Source of the DNA: Acanthosepion lycidas
Lineage: Eukaryota > Mollusca > Cephalopoda > Sepiida > Sepiidae
Direction of reading: 5' to 3'
Assembly (NCBI GenBank): GCA_963932145.1
Contig: OZ010580.1
Location: forward strand, 2,920,634-2,984,633
DNA: 64,000 nt
Shown one piece after another: positions 47,265-58,454 of this stretch. Each line of letters starts with the position of its first letter. Position 1 is the first letter of the stretch. The position numbers and the translations under genes are program-made. Under the pieces are notes generated by a model. The model was given only the letters and a program-made list of their open reading frames with translations. It was not told where the DNA came from and ran no database searches.

Positions 47265-47770
47265 ACATTGTTTTACTACCAGATTGCTGGAACCCCTTCT
47301 GCTTTTAGAACTTCTTCTTGACATGGATTTAGCGCTTTTGCTTTTGCTTTTGCTTGATGCACTCTTTAGAAATTTGTGTTCATACTCTGATTATGGTATT
47401 TTGCAATTCTTCTGAAGTGGTTCACTGTACTAGCAGCATTTGAAGCTCCGTTTCCCCCCACATGATAAAAGTGCTCTATAGCATTAAACCAATCTTTTTG
47501 ACACGGAGTTTTGTCCTGCTGAAATACGTGGACAGCCCCTCGGTAGTCTGCTGCATTTAAACTCCTTTTATTGGGGTACCAAGCGTGTCAATGTATACCA
47601 AGCCAAATCCTTGCCCAATTATCTTTATATCGCAATAGAAAACGAAACTCAGCAGATCAACCAACCTTTTTCCATGATACTATTATTCAAATTTTCGACT
47701 CACTAGTGAATTGTGATCCCTACGCTGACCGTTGAAGTAGATAGCCTACGGCAATAGAGCATTTTTATAC
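47265..47770. other. No gene supported
   Basis: A minus-strand frame at about 47540-47330 contains AVHVFQQDKTPCQKDWF, which recalls the second-Asp block of some DDE transposases, but nothing else in it fits. Confidence 0.3.
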
Positions 47771-47772
47771 GT

Positions 47773-47877
47773 CCATTATATAGAGTAAATGTTTCAGCTT
47801 CTGTTGCCTTTCTATCGGCTTGAACAACTCTGGTCAGTCTCTCCACGATTTTTTTCATCAACAAAGGATTTCCACTC
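47773..47877 (+). repeat. 105 bp direct repeat, left copy
   Basis: Identical over 105 bp to 49693-49797. The pair exactly brackets the PLE copy. Confidence 0.97.
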
Positions 47878-48260
47878 CCAAACCAAAACAAAACTGTTAA
47901 ATAAGTGATATAAACAATTTTTTACTACGTTAATAAATAAATAAATAAATAAAATAAGAAACAAAATAAAAACAAGCAATATAATTTGACCTAAATAGAT
48001 AAACAAACGACTTCCGGTGAAATAACCGCCATAAGAGAATACCCACAATGCACCACTAACCCGTATATATATAAATAGCCGAGAAAAATAACAGCACACG
48101 TGGCTTGACGATTGCATATAGCATGAAACAGACTGTCGCCTCTAAGTGTTGACTTCTATGTTCACTTTTATATTTACACACGCTCTATCTCTGATATTGA
48201 GCACTTTATTCCATAAATATAGCACACCTTAAGACTATATTTCTTTATATTCAGCTCCTG
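47878..48260 (+). mobile_element. Penelope-like element leader (pseudo-LTR-like)
   Basis: Blocks: CAAAACAAAACTGTTAAATA, ACGACTTCCGGTGAAATAAC, ATAAATAGCCGAGAAAAATA, GCATGAAACAGACTGTCGCC, TGATATTGAGCACTTTATTC and ACCTTAAGACTATATTTCTT. The same sequence occurs, often inverted and beside (TA)n, at 16.3, 16.5, 24.1, 30.5 and 53.2-53.8 kb. It is the 5' untranslated end of the RT gene that follows. Confidence 0.85.
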
Positions 48261-48299
48261 GTAAACAGTAGAGCACTTTCGCTACATTTATAACCCAGT

Positions 48300-49692
48300 A
48301 TGGACATGGAAAAATTTAACCTCGACTACTCCCTAAAAAACATACACATCCCATCCCCCCCTATATATAAACTAAAATTAATTGAAAAAATAGAAAGTTT
48401 CCTAAAAAGAATGAGATGGAAAGTCCACTTTTTAAACCGGGACCTTTACAATAACAACACACTTAAGGAAAAATACGGCCTTAAAACAAAAAAATGCCCC
48501 CCACAACAAAAAGAATTAGACAATTTCGAGAAAGACTTAACTGACCTAATTAGAAACATAAAATTCCACAAAAAACAAGATGCATTCCAAAAAAAACTAA
48601 AAGCAGATATAACTAAAATAAACAATTCAGCAAGTGTATTTATCGCTGCTGACAAAACGAGAAATTTATACAAACTAAGTCCTCCTACACACAATAAATT
48701 ACTGAAGAACAACATAACCAAAACATACAAAAAGGCACCCCAAACAACAGAACACGATATCAATAAGGAAGCTAAAACAATCGCCCAAAAATTAGACCTG
48801 GATGACCGAATGAGTTGTATTAGCAAGGCAGGAGCCTTTATCACACTAAAAGACCATAAAGAAAATTTCAAAACCAATCCTGCATGTAGACTCATAAACC
48901 CAGCCAAAAGTGAACTAGGTAAAATAAGTAAAACAATACTAGAAAGAATTAATTCTGAACTTAGGAAGAAATTAGGAGTAAACCAGTGGAAAAATACGAA
49001 AACAACTATTGACTGGTTCCACAGCATAAATAACAAACAAAACTGCCAATTCTTACAATTAGACATAAAAGAATTTTACCCATCCATAACAGAACGTATG
49101 CTAGATAAGGCCATCAACTTAGCTCAGGAACAAGTAATAATACAACCAAGCGAAATCAACATCATTAAGCACTCCCGTAAATCACTATTATTCCACAATG
49201 AAGAAGCATGGATAAAGAGAGATGGGATATTTGACACTACAATGGGAAGCTTTGACGGTGCAAGCATGCGAAATCATAGGCATTTACTTACTAAACGAAC
49301 TGAGCAAAATAATAGATAGAAATGACACAGGACTCTACAGGGACGATGGTCTCATAATCTTAAGAAACTGTAACAAACAAAACACAGACAAAACTAGAAA
49401 AGCAATAATAAAGATTTTTAAAAATAACGGATTCGACATAGATATAAAAACTAACCTAAACGAAGTAGATTTTCTAGATGTTACCTTCAACCTAAGAGAA
49501 GGCACACATAAACCATATAGAAAACCTAATGACAAACCACTCTACATACACACATCTTCCAACCATCCACCTTCTATAATCAAACAGATACCAAAATCGA
49601 TTAACCGCAGGCTCTCTGACAATTCCTCCAATGAATCCCTATTTAACAAAGCTAAGAAAGACTATGAAACAGCCCTAAAAGATAGCGGATTC
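48300..49692 (+). pseudogene. Penelope-like element reverse transcriptase, frameshifted and 3'-truncated
   Basis: Opening at MDMEKFNLDY, the first frame runs 339 codons and carries an N-terminal PLE region, then RT blocks AFITLKDHKENF and CRLINPAKSELGKISK. Motif A is LDIKEFYPSI (Asp at residue 255), followed by DTTMGSFDGA. A small indel near 49258-49264 shifts the frame; the second frame then continues ACEIIGIYLLNELSKI and the catalytic LYRDDGLIIL (Asp pair at 49342-49347). After it come DIKTNLNEVDFLDVTFNL, RKPNDKPLYIH, SNHPPSIIKQIPKSINRRLS and KDYETALKDSGF. There it stops at the right 105 bp repeat. The GIY-YIG endonuclease expected downstream in this family is missing. Catalytic residues are kept, so decay is recent, but the copy cannot make a full protein. 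Confidence 0.88.
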
Positions 49693-49797
49693 CCATTATA
49701 TAGAGTAAATGTTTCAGCTTCTGTTGCCTTTCTATCGGCTTGAACAACTCTGGTCAGTCTCTCCACGATTTTTTTCATCAACAAAGGATTTCCACTC
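49693..49797 (+). repeat. 105 bp direct repeat, right copy
   Basis: Identical to 47773-47877. It begins immediately after the DSGF codons of the PLE gene. Confidence 0.97.
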
Positions 49798-50125
49798 ACA
49801 AAGTTTCTGTTCATTAATTGTGTTTTCTTCTTATCATTTTCTGTAAACCCGAGACATATAGAGAAACACGAAAATCCTTTATGGATAAGCAAATTTTGAA
49901 ACAGACTCAGACCAGCCCTTCTGTCACCAACGGCCATGTAACTTTAAACATTATTAAAATTACCTTTTTTTCTCATACTAATACATAAAATGAAATTCAA
50001 TAGGTCGCTATGACCATTTTTAAATAACATCTATTCATTAAATCGATGTCCCTTCCTCGCTTGATTAAAAATTTGCATAAAAGAGTATTTATTCGCTTAA
50101 CTGTGTTGTAATTAAGTGGTTACTG
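49798..50125. other. No gene seen
   Basis: Continuation of the presumed pre-insertion locus. A minus-strand frame crosses the 105 bp repeat but shows no domain. Confidence 0.4.
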
Positions 50126-50127
50126 AG

Positions 50128-50132
<5 letters not shown>

Positions 50133-50172
<40 letters not shown>
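50133..50172. repeat. (TA)n(TG)n microsatellite
   Basis: Short TA then TG run. Confidence 0.95.
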
Positions 50173-50175
<3 letters not shown>

Positions 50176-50179
50176 TGGT

Positions 50180-50520
50180 CAATCGTATTCGAGGATACCC
50201 GTCTACTTGTGTGGCTAGCCACTCCCTATTGCTGGCACTTGCTCACGTGAATTTGTGTTTATTCACCACACACAGAGTCTACGTGGATTATACCGCAACT
50301 ATGCTGAGCAGACCTTAGTTACAGTTTCTGGGAAATAGCTTGTTATCTAGCGTGATCAACATTTTGAACAAGGCCAGCACGCTCAAGTCCTCGACAACGA
50401 TGACTTGTAACTTCGTGCTAGCACAGATATCGACGGCCCCCAAGGGTTCCATCCACCCAATTTCACTCACAAGACACGTGGCATGGTTTTTGGGAACTTT
50501 CCGAAGGTGCCGTACGATGG
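50180..50520. repeat. Unclassified repeat shared with 25.1 kb
   Basis: GATTATACCGCAACTATGCT and GAGCAGACCTTAGTTACAG match the diverged copy at 25.1 kb. GC content is higher than in the flanks, suggesting a mobile-element origin. No protein domain is identified. Confidence 0.5.
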
Positions 50521-50524
50521 AATC

Positions 50525-50572
50525 GACCCCACCAGTCCGATAACATCCTGATGTTATCGGACTGGTGGGGTC
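50525..50572. repeat. Perfect 23 bp palindrome with 2-nt spacer
   Basis: Arms 50525-50547 and 50550-50572 are exact reverse complements around CT (arm core CCCACCAGTCCGATAACATC). Confidence 0.97.
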
Positions 50573-50650
50573 TCCTTGACAAATCGACCATTGTGAGATT
50601 GGAACCTGGGTATCATGATTATAATGCGAACTTTCTAATCACTCAGCCAC

Positions 50651-50660
<10 letters not shown>
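50573..50660 (-). repeat. tRNA-derived SINE head, minus strand
   Basis: On the minus strand TGGCTGAGTGATTAGA (box A) is followed about 33 bp later by AGGTTCCAATCTCAC (box B). The 5' side abuts a (TA)n tract at 50657-50710. Confidence 0.6.

Positions 50661-50710
<50 letters not shown>
50657..50710. repeat. (TA)n microsatellite
   Basis: Pure TA tract. Confidence 0.96.
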
Positions 50711-50712
<2 letters not shown>

Positions 50713-51015
50713 CTTAAAATTTGCTATATTTAGGAAGAGTGTTCAGTGTGGCTTATATATATAGACAGTAAAGTTAGAGAAATCAACAGTCTATGGCTAC
50801 TAACCGATTTGTGATGTAATGCGACCAATTCAGACCAAGTGTAATTTCTCCTACGGTGTGTTCTATATATAGATGGTGGTAGATTAGAGGAAGTTAACAT
50901 AGTTAAGGAAGGAACATTTTACAGTTCTTTTGTTTAATGCTATTTAGTCTTTTTGTTCATACTGTTATTGTTGATAGCGTAGTAGGAATTTGTTTTATTG
51001 CCTGCATTTGGAAAT

Positions 51016-52450
51016 TACCGTATTTGACAGCATATAAATGGTACAACTCAGGCTATATTTATGAGGTATTATTTTGATTAAACAAGCCATGATTACAATT
51101 AAACGAAAAATAATAGGAAACAAACATGAACCTATAAAAACATTATTAAACAAATGTAAGAAAAGAAAAGAAAAATCAAGCAACTATTACAATTAAACAA
51201 TACAGTTACCATTAAAATTTTATTAATCTTCAAATCCATAAAATTCGTTGTTTTCGTTATCAAAACTCTGATACTCATTTTCAATACTACTATCATCGTC
51301 GTTAAATAATGCGTCATCTTCCGTTCCATTGAGTTGAGAGCATTGCTAATGCCACACCTTTTAAAAAGATTTCACAACGATTTCTGGTCTAATATTATCC
51401 CAAGCTTGCTTCACCCATTTGCAGACTTGTGCAATGCTGGGTCCTTTTATTCTTCTGGTAAGTGTAAGGTTCTGATCAGGCATTGCCATGCCAGTGCTCC
51501 TTCCTGTTTTGCTTGCATGGTCTATTCAAAGACACATCTAGAGGTTGCAACCAGGAATAACCGCTGTCTTCAATTCTGCCACTTTCTTTTTAATGCATTT
51601 AGTCCTATGCGCTGATCCCAAATCAAAAAAGAGGGCTTTCGTAATAGTCCACCATCACGTCTTTTCCATACAACTCATAGCCATAACTGAAGACCAGCTT
51701 CTTCTATCCAGCCTTTTCGATGAGCATGAGTATGCACACCTTTTTGATATTTTATCTTTCGGTTTAGTTTTTTTTCTTAAAAATCAGAAAAGGAGGCAGT
51801 TATTTTCCCATCAGTGCAACATGCAAGAATGGCCGTATAATGGATCTTCTCAGAGTTTGTGGTTTTTATTGTAATAGTCTTGGATCCTTTAATACTTACA
51901 GTTTTGTTTGATGGAACATCAAATGTTAGTGGGACTTCATCCATATTTCCTATCTGGCCTAGTTCAAAAGAAGTTCTTTTTCGAGCATGTATAACAAATT
52001 TATGAAGCTTTACTATTTTGTCATCAAAGTCAACTGGCATTCTCTGCGCAATTGATTTTTTTGTACGCATTGACAAACCTTCCCGTTTCATAAAATGATA
52101 ACACCATCCTTCTGTTCCTATAAAGTTTTGAATCCCCTTTTCATTCTTCTAGCCTCGTTCCTTATCATTTTCGTAATAACGATTCTGCCTGTACTCCTCT
52201 CATCTACAACCCATATTTTAATTTCCTCTTCAATTTCAGGCTAGCATGGGGCTAGGTGAGAAAGGTTACAGTTTCCTTTCTTCACTGCCCATAGGTTATT
52301 TTTCTGCAACCGCCATTAACGTATCATTTTTTCTGTAGGCGGTATGCCAACATATTTTGCAGCTGCTCTATTTCCATGCTATTTAGCATAGTTTATTACA
52401 TGAAGCTTGTACGCAACAGTGTAGCTTAACCTCTTTCCTGTAGTTATCAT
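51016..52450 (-). pseudogene. Tigger/pogo-like transposase remnant
   Basis: Reading down the minus strand: NYAKYHGNRAAAKYVGIPPT then TEKMIR-WRLQKNNLWAVKK (helix-turn-helix region, about 52400-52300); AP-PEIEEEIKIWVVDERSTG (about 52230); GLSMRTKKSIAQRMPVDFDD, RKRTSFELGQIGNMDEVPLT (first catalytic Asp, about 51945), FDVPSNKTVSIKGSKT and HYTAILACCTDGK (51830). Degraded C-terminal sequence continues to about 51230 with an acidic end. The order and motifs fit pogo/Tigger/jerky-like DDE transposases. Several stops and frameshifts make it inactive. A possible left end TACCGTATTTGACAGC lies at 51016; the right end was not found. Confidence 0.82.
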
Positions 52451-52559
52451 ATCTAAAGGAATGAAATCATATCTGAAGGAGTGAAATTCAGTCAAAACTT
52501 TTCCTTTATATTATCTGTACAAATTGCGTCTGAGTGGAATAATTATGATATAAAAATTC

Positions 52560-52710
52560 TGACTGTATGTGCCGCACGCTGAGATCGCCACCTCCAGATC
52601 GATAATATCAGGAAGTCTACTTCGTGACAAATGAACCGAGGTGAGATTTGAACCCGAGTCTCATGGTCAGAAAGCAACCTTTCTAACCACTGATACCACA
52701 GAACAAATAT
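52560..52710 (-). repeat. tRNA-derived SINE, minus strand
   Basis: On the minus strand TGGTATCAGTGGTTAGAAAG (box A) and GGGTTCAAATCTCACC (box B) at tRNA-like spacing, followed by a body that begins TCGGTTCATTTGTCACG. Confidence 0.65.
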
Positions 52711-52769
52711 ACTGACTTGAAAAGGCACAATTATTTTCCTTATATTTTCCTTTGGGATCCTTACAGTCA

Positions 52770-53147
52770 AAACGTCTTCAGAAGTAAACTTGGTATAATA
52801 TACAAGCGAATAAAATGCTCTGTTTGCTTAAACAGGCCTGGTTTTTGAATTTTAATGTAAATCTCTTCGAGAATCTTTAGTAAGCGAACCTGGTCCTGAG
52901 CAAAATAGTAAACAAGCATCATCATAATTATCAGCAGAATTAGGGTTATCTAATAGGTACTGACATTCCTGAGTCATGTACCAACTGGGTTGTCTTAGAA
53001 GAGGGACTGAGATTACCTGCTTTTACGTATTCAGCATTGCACTGACATTTAAACTTATACGCAACAGAACTATTTTGTAAGTAGGACAGATCATCTGTGA
53101 CGAAAGGGGGTAACACCGAATCTTTATCTTTATCTTTAACAACCGAG

Positions 53148-53150
<3 letters not shown>
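52770..53150 (-). pseudogene. Penelope-like element GIY-YIG region fragment
   Basis: On the minus strand SVLPPFVTDDLSYLQNSSVA then YKFKCQCNAEYV resembles the start of the GIY-YIG domain (VVYKFKC--CNA-YIG). After stops, LKILEEIYIKIQKPGL matches the conserved PLE C-terminus (ILE-IYIK--KP-L). The middle is degraded. The N-terminal side runs into a (CA)n(TA)n tract. Confidence 0.7.

Positions 53151-53220
<70 letters not shown>
53150..53220. repeat. (CA)n(TA)n microsatellite
   Basis: CA run into TA run, touching the inverted PLE-end pair. Confidence 0.96.
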
Positions 53221-53222
<2 letters not shown>

Positions 53223-53802
53223 TGAACATAGAAGTCAACACTTAGAGGCGACAGTCTGTTTCATGCTATATGCAATCGTCAGGCCACGTATGCTGTTATT
53301 TTTCTCGGCTATTTATACATATACGGGTCATTAGTCCATTGTGAGTCTATTATGGCGGTTATTTTACCGGAAGTCGTTTATTTATTTATTTGGGTTAAAT
53401 TATTTTGCTTGTTTTTATTTTTTGTTTCTTATTTTATTTATTTATTTATTTATTTACTTATTTCTTAATCGGTGTTTTTTTTATTAACGTAGTAAAGATT
53501 TGTTTATATCACTTATTTAATAGTTTTGTTTTGGTTTGAGAATTTAATTAAAGCTATTTGTTCGGTTTTGGGTTGGTTGTTGTAGTTTATTCTAATAAAC
53601 GACTTCCGGTAAAATAACCACCATAATAGACTACTCACAATGCACCACTGACCCGTATATGTATAAATAGCCGAGAAAAATAACAGCATACGTGGTCGCC
53701 TCTAAGTGTTGACTTCTATGTTCACTTTTATATTTACACACGCTCTATCTCTGATATTGAGCACTTTATCCCATAAATATAGCACACCTTAAGACTATAT
53801 TT

Positions 53803-53822
<20 letters not shown>
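53221..53822. mobile_element. Inverted pair of Penelope-like element ends
   Basis: Minus-oriented end at 53221-53570 (CAACACTTAGAGGCGACAGT, TTATTTTTCTCGGCTATTTA, TTTTACCGGAAGTCGTTTAT) faces a plus-oriented end at 53594-53810 (ACGACTTCCGGTAAAATAAC, ATAAATAGCCGAGAAAAATA, CACCTTAAGACTATATTTCT). The arms are about 90 percent alike by eye. The right arm lacks about 33 bp (the GCATGAAACAGACTG part). No coding sequence lies between. (TA)n tracts bound both sides. Confidence 0.88.

Positions 53823-53838
<16 letters not shown>
53808..53838. repeat. (TA)n microsatellite
   Basis: Short TA tract continuing from the PLE end. Confidence 0.93.
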
Positions 53839-53840
<2 letters not shown>

Positions 53841-54099
53841 CAATGAGGCCAAAACCCAGCATGAAACAGACTGCCGCCACTGGGTGTTGACTATTTCTGT
53901 GTCTTATCTATCTAATTAAGTTTCTTGTTTTACGATCTTTCTTCTAATTACATTAATAGTGTCAATAGCCCTTCAACCAGTTATAGAAATTCTGTTTCCA
54001 TTAACGTCGAATAATGTTGTATATTGCATTTCATAATCAGCTAAATTAATTATGTCACAATCATTTCTTGTTGGTCATTGTCTCTCACATCTCTCTCTC

Positions 54100-54210
<111 letters not shown>

Positions 54211-54214
54211 TCTT

Positions 54215-55189
54215 TGTGTCTGTGTGCGTACGTGTCCGTGTTACTCCCAGTTGGTTTGCTTCTCTGTCTTTCTATTTATCTGATTCTTTTTTTACGTCCG
54301 TCAACCCCAGATAATTGATATGCACAAGATGGATGGTGAAATGAAAGGTCCTGGTCCCGAGACCACAACAAAATTTGGCCAAATGACAAGATAGAGAATT
54401 TTTTTTCCTGTCTTGCTTCAGCCGAGAAATTTACAGCAGCTATATCACTTATTGTTTTATCTAAGCATATTCCAAATGACAGTTTCGTCTCTCAGATATC
54501 TATCTATCATATTCTGTTCATCTCTATTTATCTATCTGTCTCATTCTATCTACACTCCGTTTCACATTATTAACGAGGTGTCATTGTTTCATTTTGTCCA
54601 AAAACTACCAGTCGGAATTTATCGAAATTTTCACAGTATAATAGGAATAGCTATATGCGCAGGCTGTATAAAAACTATTGTTCTGCGCATTAGAAAACAA
54701 ATGGTGGCCATTTGCAATATTAACATGATATAGAAGTGTTCCAGACTATAAACAAGTGTCTATCAGAACCCATTTAAATACACACACAAACTTACTAGCT
54801 TCTATCCGAAACGTATTAGCAGAAAATACAAGCATAATAACCTCATCCACATGTTAAAAAAAGATTAAAAATAATGGAAGCTTTAATAATAAAATAGAAA
54901 AGCCAACACTCAATAATATTAAGTACGAACACGGCTACAGCGTGTTGTGTTCGAGAAATAAAACATCCCTATAACTCTAGAAACATACACACAACCCAGT
55001 TAAAAATAAAAAATAAAATCATCCTTGATAATTAATAATGCCCAAAAGTATAGCCGAAAGTGCTTGGAATTACAGAACATTTGGACAGTTTCTATAGACT
55101 CTTTGGGCAGAAAAGTAAACACTTGTTCGAACACAAGAAAAATTAAACAAAAAGCATTATGGCAGTACCGTTTCTGTCGTCGTTAATGA

Positions 55190-55190
<1 letters not shown>
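54215..55190. other. No gene seen
   Basis: The 106-codon plus-strand frame at 54413-54733 has no domain I recognise. Confidence 0.35.

Positions 55191-55192
<2 letters not shown>

Positions 55193-55245
<53 letters not shown>
55193..55245. repeat. (TA)n microsatellite
   Basis: Pure TA tract. Confidence 0.96.
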
Positions 55246-55248
<3 letters not shown>

Positions 55249-55433
55249 TTATGAATAGGCAAGAATATAAAACGGAGTAAAAAAAATGGATGGAAAAGGA
55301 GCGGAACAAATTGAAAAAGTTGGAAATATCATTTAAAACCAGAACCCAATGAAGAATGGAAATTTACCAAGAAAATTCGAAATCGGAGGATATATCAGAA
55401 AATTGATATTTAAAAGTTAGATAATCTTTTTAT

Positions 55434-55436
<3 letters not shown>

Positions 55437-55509
<73 letters not shown>
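55437..55509. repeat. (TA)n microsatellite
   Basis: Pure TA tract, about 36 units. Confidence 0.97.
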
Positions 55510-55512
<3 letters not shown>

Positions 55513-55531
55513 AAATGGACTAATTCTTTAA

Positions 55532-55730
55532 TATGTTTTCTGTTTATACGTTATTTTTATTTAGGTAAATGTTTTATAATAAACAGTAAACTGTATTAAC
55601 AACATTTATCGGCCTGAATGAAATTTCTCGGACATTCAGGCCGGTAAATATTGTTAATACCCTTTATTATAAACAGAGCATTTACTTAGTTAATTGTATC
55701 TATAAAAATAACGTAAAAACAGAAAATATA
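55532..55730. repeat. Inverted pair of box B repeat tails
   Basis: Arms of about 90 bp at 55532-55620 (minus) and 55633-55727 (plus), meeting at GGCCTGAATG...CATTCAGGCC. They match the tails of the tRNA-like repeats at 16.9, 30.9 and 31.1 kb. Confidence 0.88.
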
Positions 55731-55734
55731 TTAA

Positions 55735-55980
55735 ATAATTGTCGGACCCTGAATTCAAAACCTGTGAAGGGTCGTTTGGGAACCTTGTGGCACCGCGTCT
55801 GTGTATTCAGCCCTTCAAAAAGTAGCGTTGGTTCTGCTCAAAACAAACACCTCTATAATCAAATCATATGTGCCGGTTGTCTAGCTGTCGGTTCCTAGGT
55901 GCCTGAAAATGATTGGACGTAAAAAGGTCCCGGGTAGGCGCGAGTGAACAGCCCGCATCTTTCATCGACGGGAAAGTCTA
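55735..55980. other. No gene seen
   Basis: A GC-richer island with CCGGTTGTCTAGCTGTCGGT and GGTCCCGGGTAGGCGCGAGT. No frame or motif is recognised. Confidence 0.4.
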
Positions 55981-55981
<1 letters not shown>

Positions 55982-56061
<80 letters not shown>

Positions 56062-56156
56062 AATATCTATATTCATTTACATATTGTTTATATATATATA
56101 TATATATATATATACATTAAATATGAATGAATATATATATAATATATATATATATA
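55982..56156. repeat. (TA)n blocks
   Basis: Two long TA tracts (55982-56055 and 56091-56115) with an imperfect inverted spacer containing ATTCATTTACAT and ATGAATGAAT. Confidence 0.93.
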
Positions 56157-56159
56157 GTA

Positions 56160-56275
56160 AAGCTGTTAATTAGTAAATTACTTAATTAAAGTAGTTAATT
56201 AGTAAAGCTGTCTACACACACGTGTGTGTTTTTGTTAGTATGTGTGTGTTAGTGTGTGTGTGTGTGTGTGTGTGC
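56160..56275. repeat. Short tandem and (TG)n tract
   Basis: A TTAATTAGTAAA repeat, then interrupted TG dinucleotides at 56221-56274. Confidence 0.85.
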
Positions 56276-56562
56276 TTATTTAACTTGTTCAATTGTTCCC
56301 CACAGTTTAAAAAATTTTCCCTTACTCAGTCACAGACATTTTTATATCGATCTCACCCGAGTTGTTTGGATCGATTCTGTTCGTATCTCTCAATCACAAT
56401 GTTTTCCTAATATTATACAAAGTTCAACGCCCTCCAACAGAAATTAATCGCCCTAATCAATTTTTTTCCCAAACTCTGCAACTCGAATATTCCTGCCAAT
56501 ACTTAACCGGATATTCTTTTCAAACTTAGAATAATAGCGTCAATTACTTTCGATGTGTATTT

Positions 56563-56908
<346 letters not shown>

Positions 56909-57182
56909 GGAAACAAAAAGAAACCAGTACCAAATCATGACTTAGTGTTTTTCGCAACGCTGTCGTCAAGTGTTCGTCATTGCTTAATGGTCGCGTTGCA
57001 ATAAATACTGAACTACTGACATTATGTGTGCTTATTTTTTTAATAATCCTTTCATATTCACGAATATTGTTCCGTATATTACAATTAAATATTTCTATGA
57101 ATATGAAAAGATTATGCTAAAAATAAGCAGACATAATGTTTGTAATTTATTCAGTCAGAAAAGAGAATTTGCTGCCTGAATA

Positions 57183-57186
<4 letters not shown>

Positions 57187-57251
<65 letters not shown>

Positions 57252-57314
57252 TAGATTTAGATATGTGATAAAATATTATTTTACGGTTTGCTTTATTTAT
57301 TTTTAATATATTTG

Positions 57315-57378
<64 letters not shown>

Positions 57379-57392
57379 TAATATATATGCTA

Positions 57393-57432
<40 letters not shown>

Positions 57433-57474
57433 ATATATATATGCATGTATGCATCTATATATAATACATATATA

Positions 57475-57520
<46 letters not shown>

Positions 57521-57570
57521 CATTTATATTAGCATATATATATATATATATATATATATGACATAAGTCA
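57187..57570. repeat. Compound (TA)n, (GATA)n and ATATGC repeats
   Basis: TA tract, GATA run (57214-57250), then several long TA tracts separated by GCTATATTTATA and GCATGTATGCAT-like palindromic spacers. Confidence 0.95.
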
Positions 57571-57689
57571 ATTTTATCGATCAGTCAACTAAAAAACAGT
57601 CAATGTTAGCATTAAAACAGGTAAAGACTATATGTCCATATCGATATTATTATGCACTGCCATGAATCATTATTGTATCCTAACGATAC

Positions 57690-58430
57690 TTTATGGATAA
57701 AGAAAGGAGATCGTTGACCCATGTAACCCGTCTCTATATAGAGAGGATGGTTTGATTATAGTGGATAAATATACCCACCAAAAATGGTGACTTAATACCG
57801 AAAAAGCTCCACCAGATGTTCAGCAAATTCGGATTTATCCCCAACTCTATTAGTTTTAGACTATCTAACAATTCTTCGAGTGATAGCATTTTTAATCAGC
57901 ATAAAAAAAGAGTATGAAAAAGCCTTGGAAATTAGTGAGCACAAAACTCCATTGACATATTTCCCTCCTAGTAAGCAAAATAAAACGAAGAATAGGGATA
58001 GGAACATTTTATGGTTTAATCCTTCATATAATATTAGCCGTTAAAACCAAAATAGGCAAAATATTTTTTAAATTATTAAAAAAGTGTTCCCCTCTGTACA
58101 ACATATTAAATAAAATTTTCAATAGGAATTACGTTAAACTAAGTTATAGCTGTATGCTGAATATGGCTAGTTTAATTAATAAATGCAATAGGAAAAAATC
58201 ATAACCAAATCTGACATTAACCCCCCTTAAATGTAACTGTAGGAATAAAGACACCTGACCACTCAATGGCAAGTGTCAACAAGAATGTTTCGTCTATAAA
58301 GCGGAAATTAGTAGAAATAATTCAACCATCAATAATGAGAACAGTAAAGTGTCCATATGATCTACTGAAGGCAATTTTAAAAAATGCTACTATAATCATA
58401 TAAGTAACTTAAACAATGAAAAGTCTAGGT
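57690..58430 (+). pseudogene. Penelope-like element C-terminal remnant
   Basis: Decayed plus-strand copy of the family at 48.3 kb, from the catalytic block onward: LYREDGLIIVD at 57737 (Asp replaced by Glu), FSKFGFIPN, RLSNNSSSDSIFNQ (compare RLSDNSSNESLFNK). It continues where the 48.3 kb copy is cut: YVKLSYSCMLNMASLINKCN (58130) and LKCNCRNKDT-PLNGKCQQE then FVYKAEI (58225-58310), the Cys-rich entry to GIY-YIG. Many stops are present. It ends at the fold-back repeat. Confidence 0.8.
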
Positions 58431-58454
58431 ATAATACTAACTTATTTAAATAAC

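Noticed and set aside
47330-47540. Minus-strand VFQQDKTPCQ, like a transposase second-Asp block
   Set aside because: No other transposase block is found around it and the following sequence does not fit; a chance match cannot be excluded.
48446-49066. 206-codon minus-strand frame
   Set aside because: It is antisense to the PLE RT gene, whose plus-strand product has recognisable motifs; the minus product has none.
47773-49797. LTR retrotransposon with 105 bp LTRs
   Set aside because: The repeats lack TG...CA ends, a primer-binding site and a polypurine tract, and the RT between them is of PLE type with no protease, RNase H or integrase.
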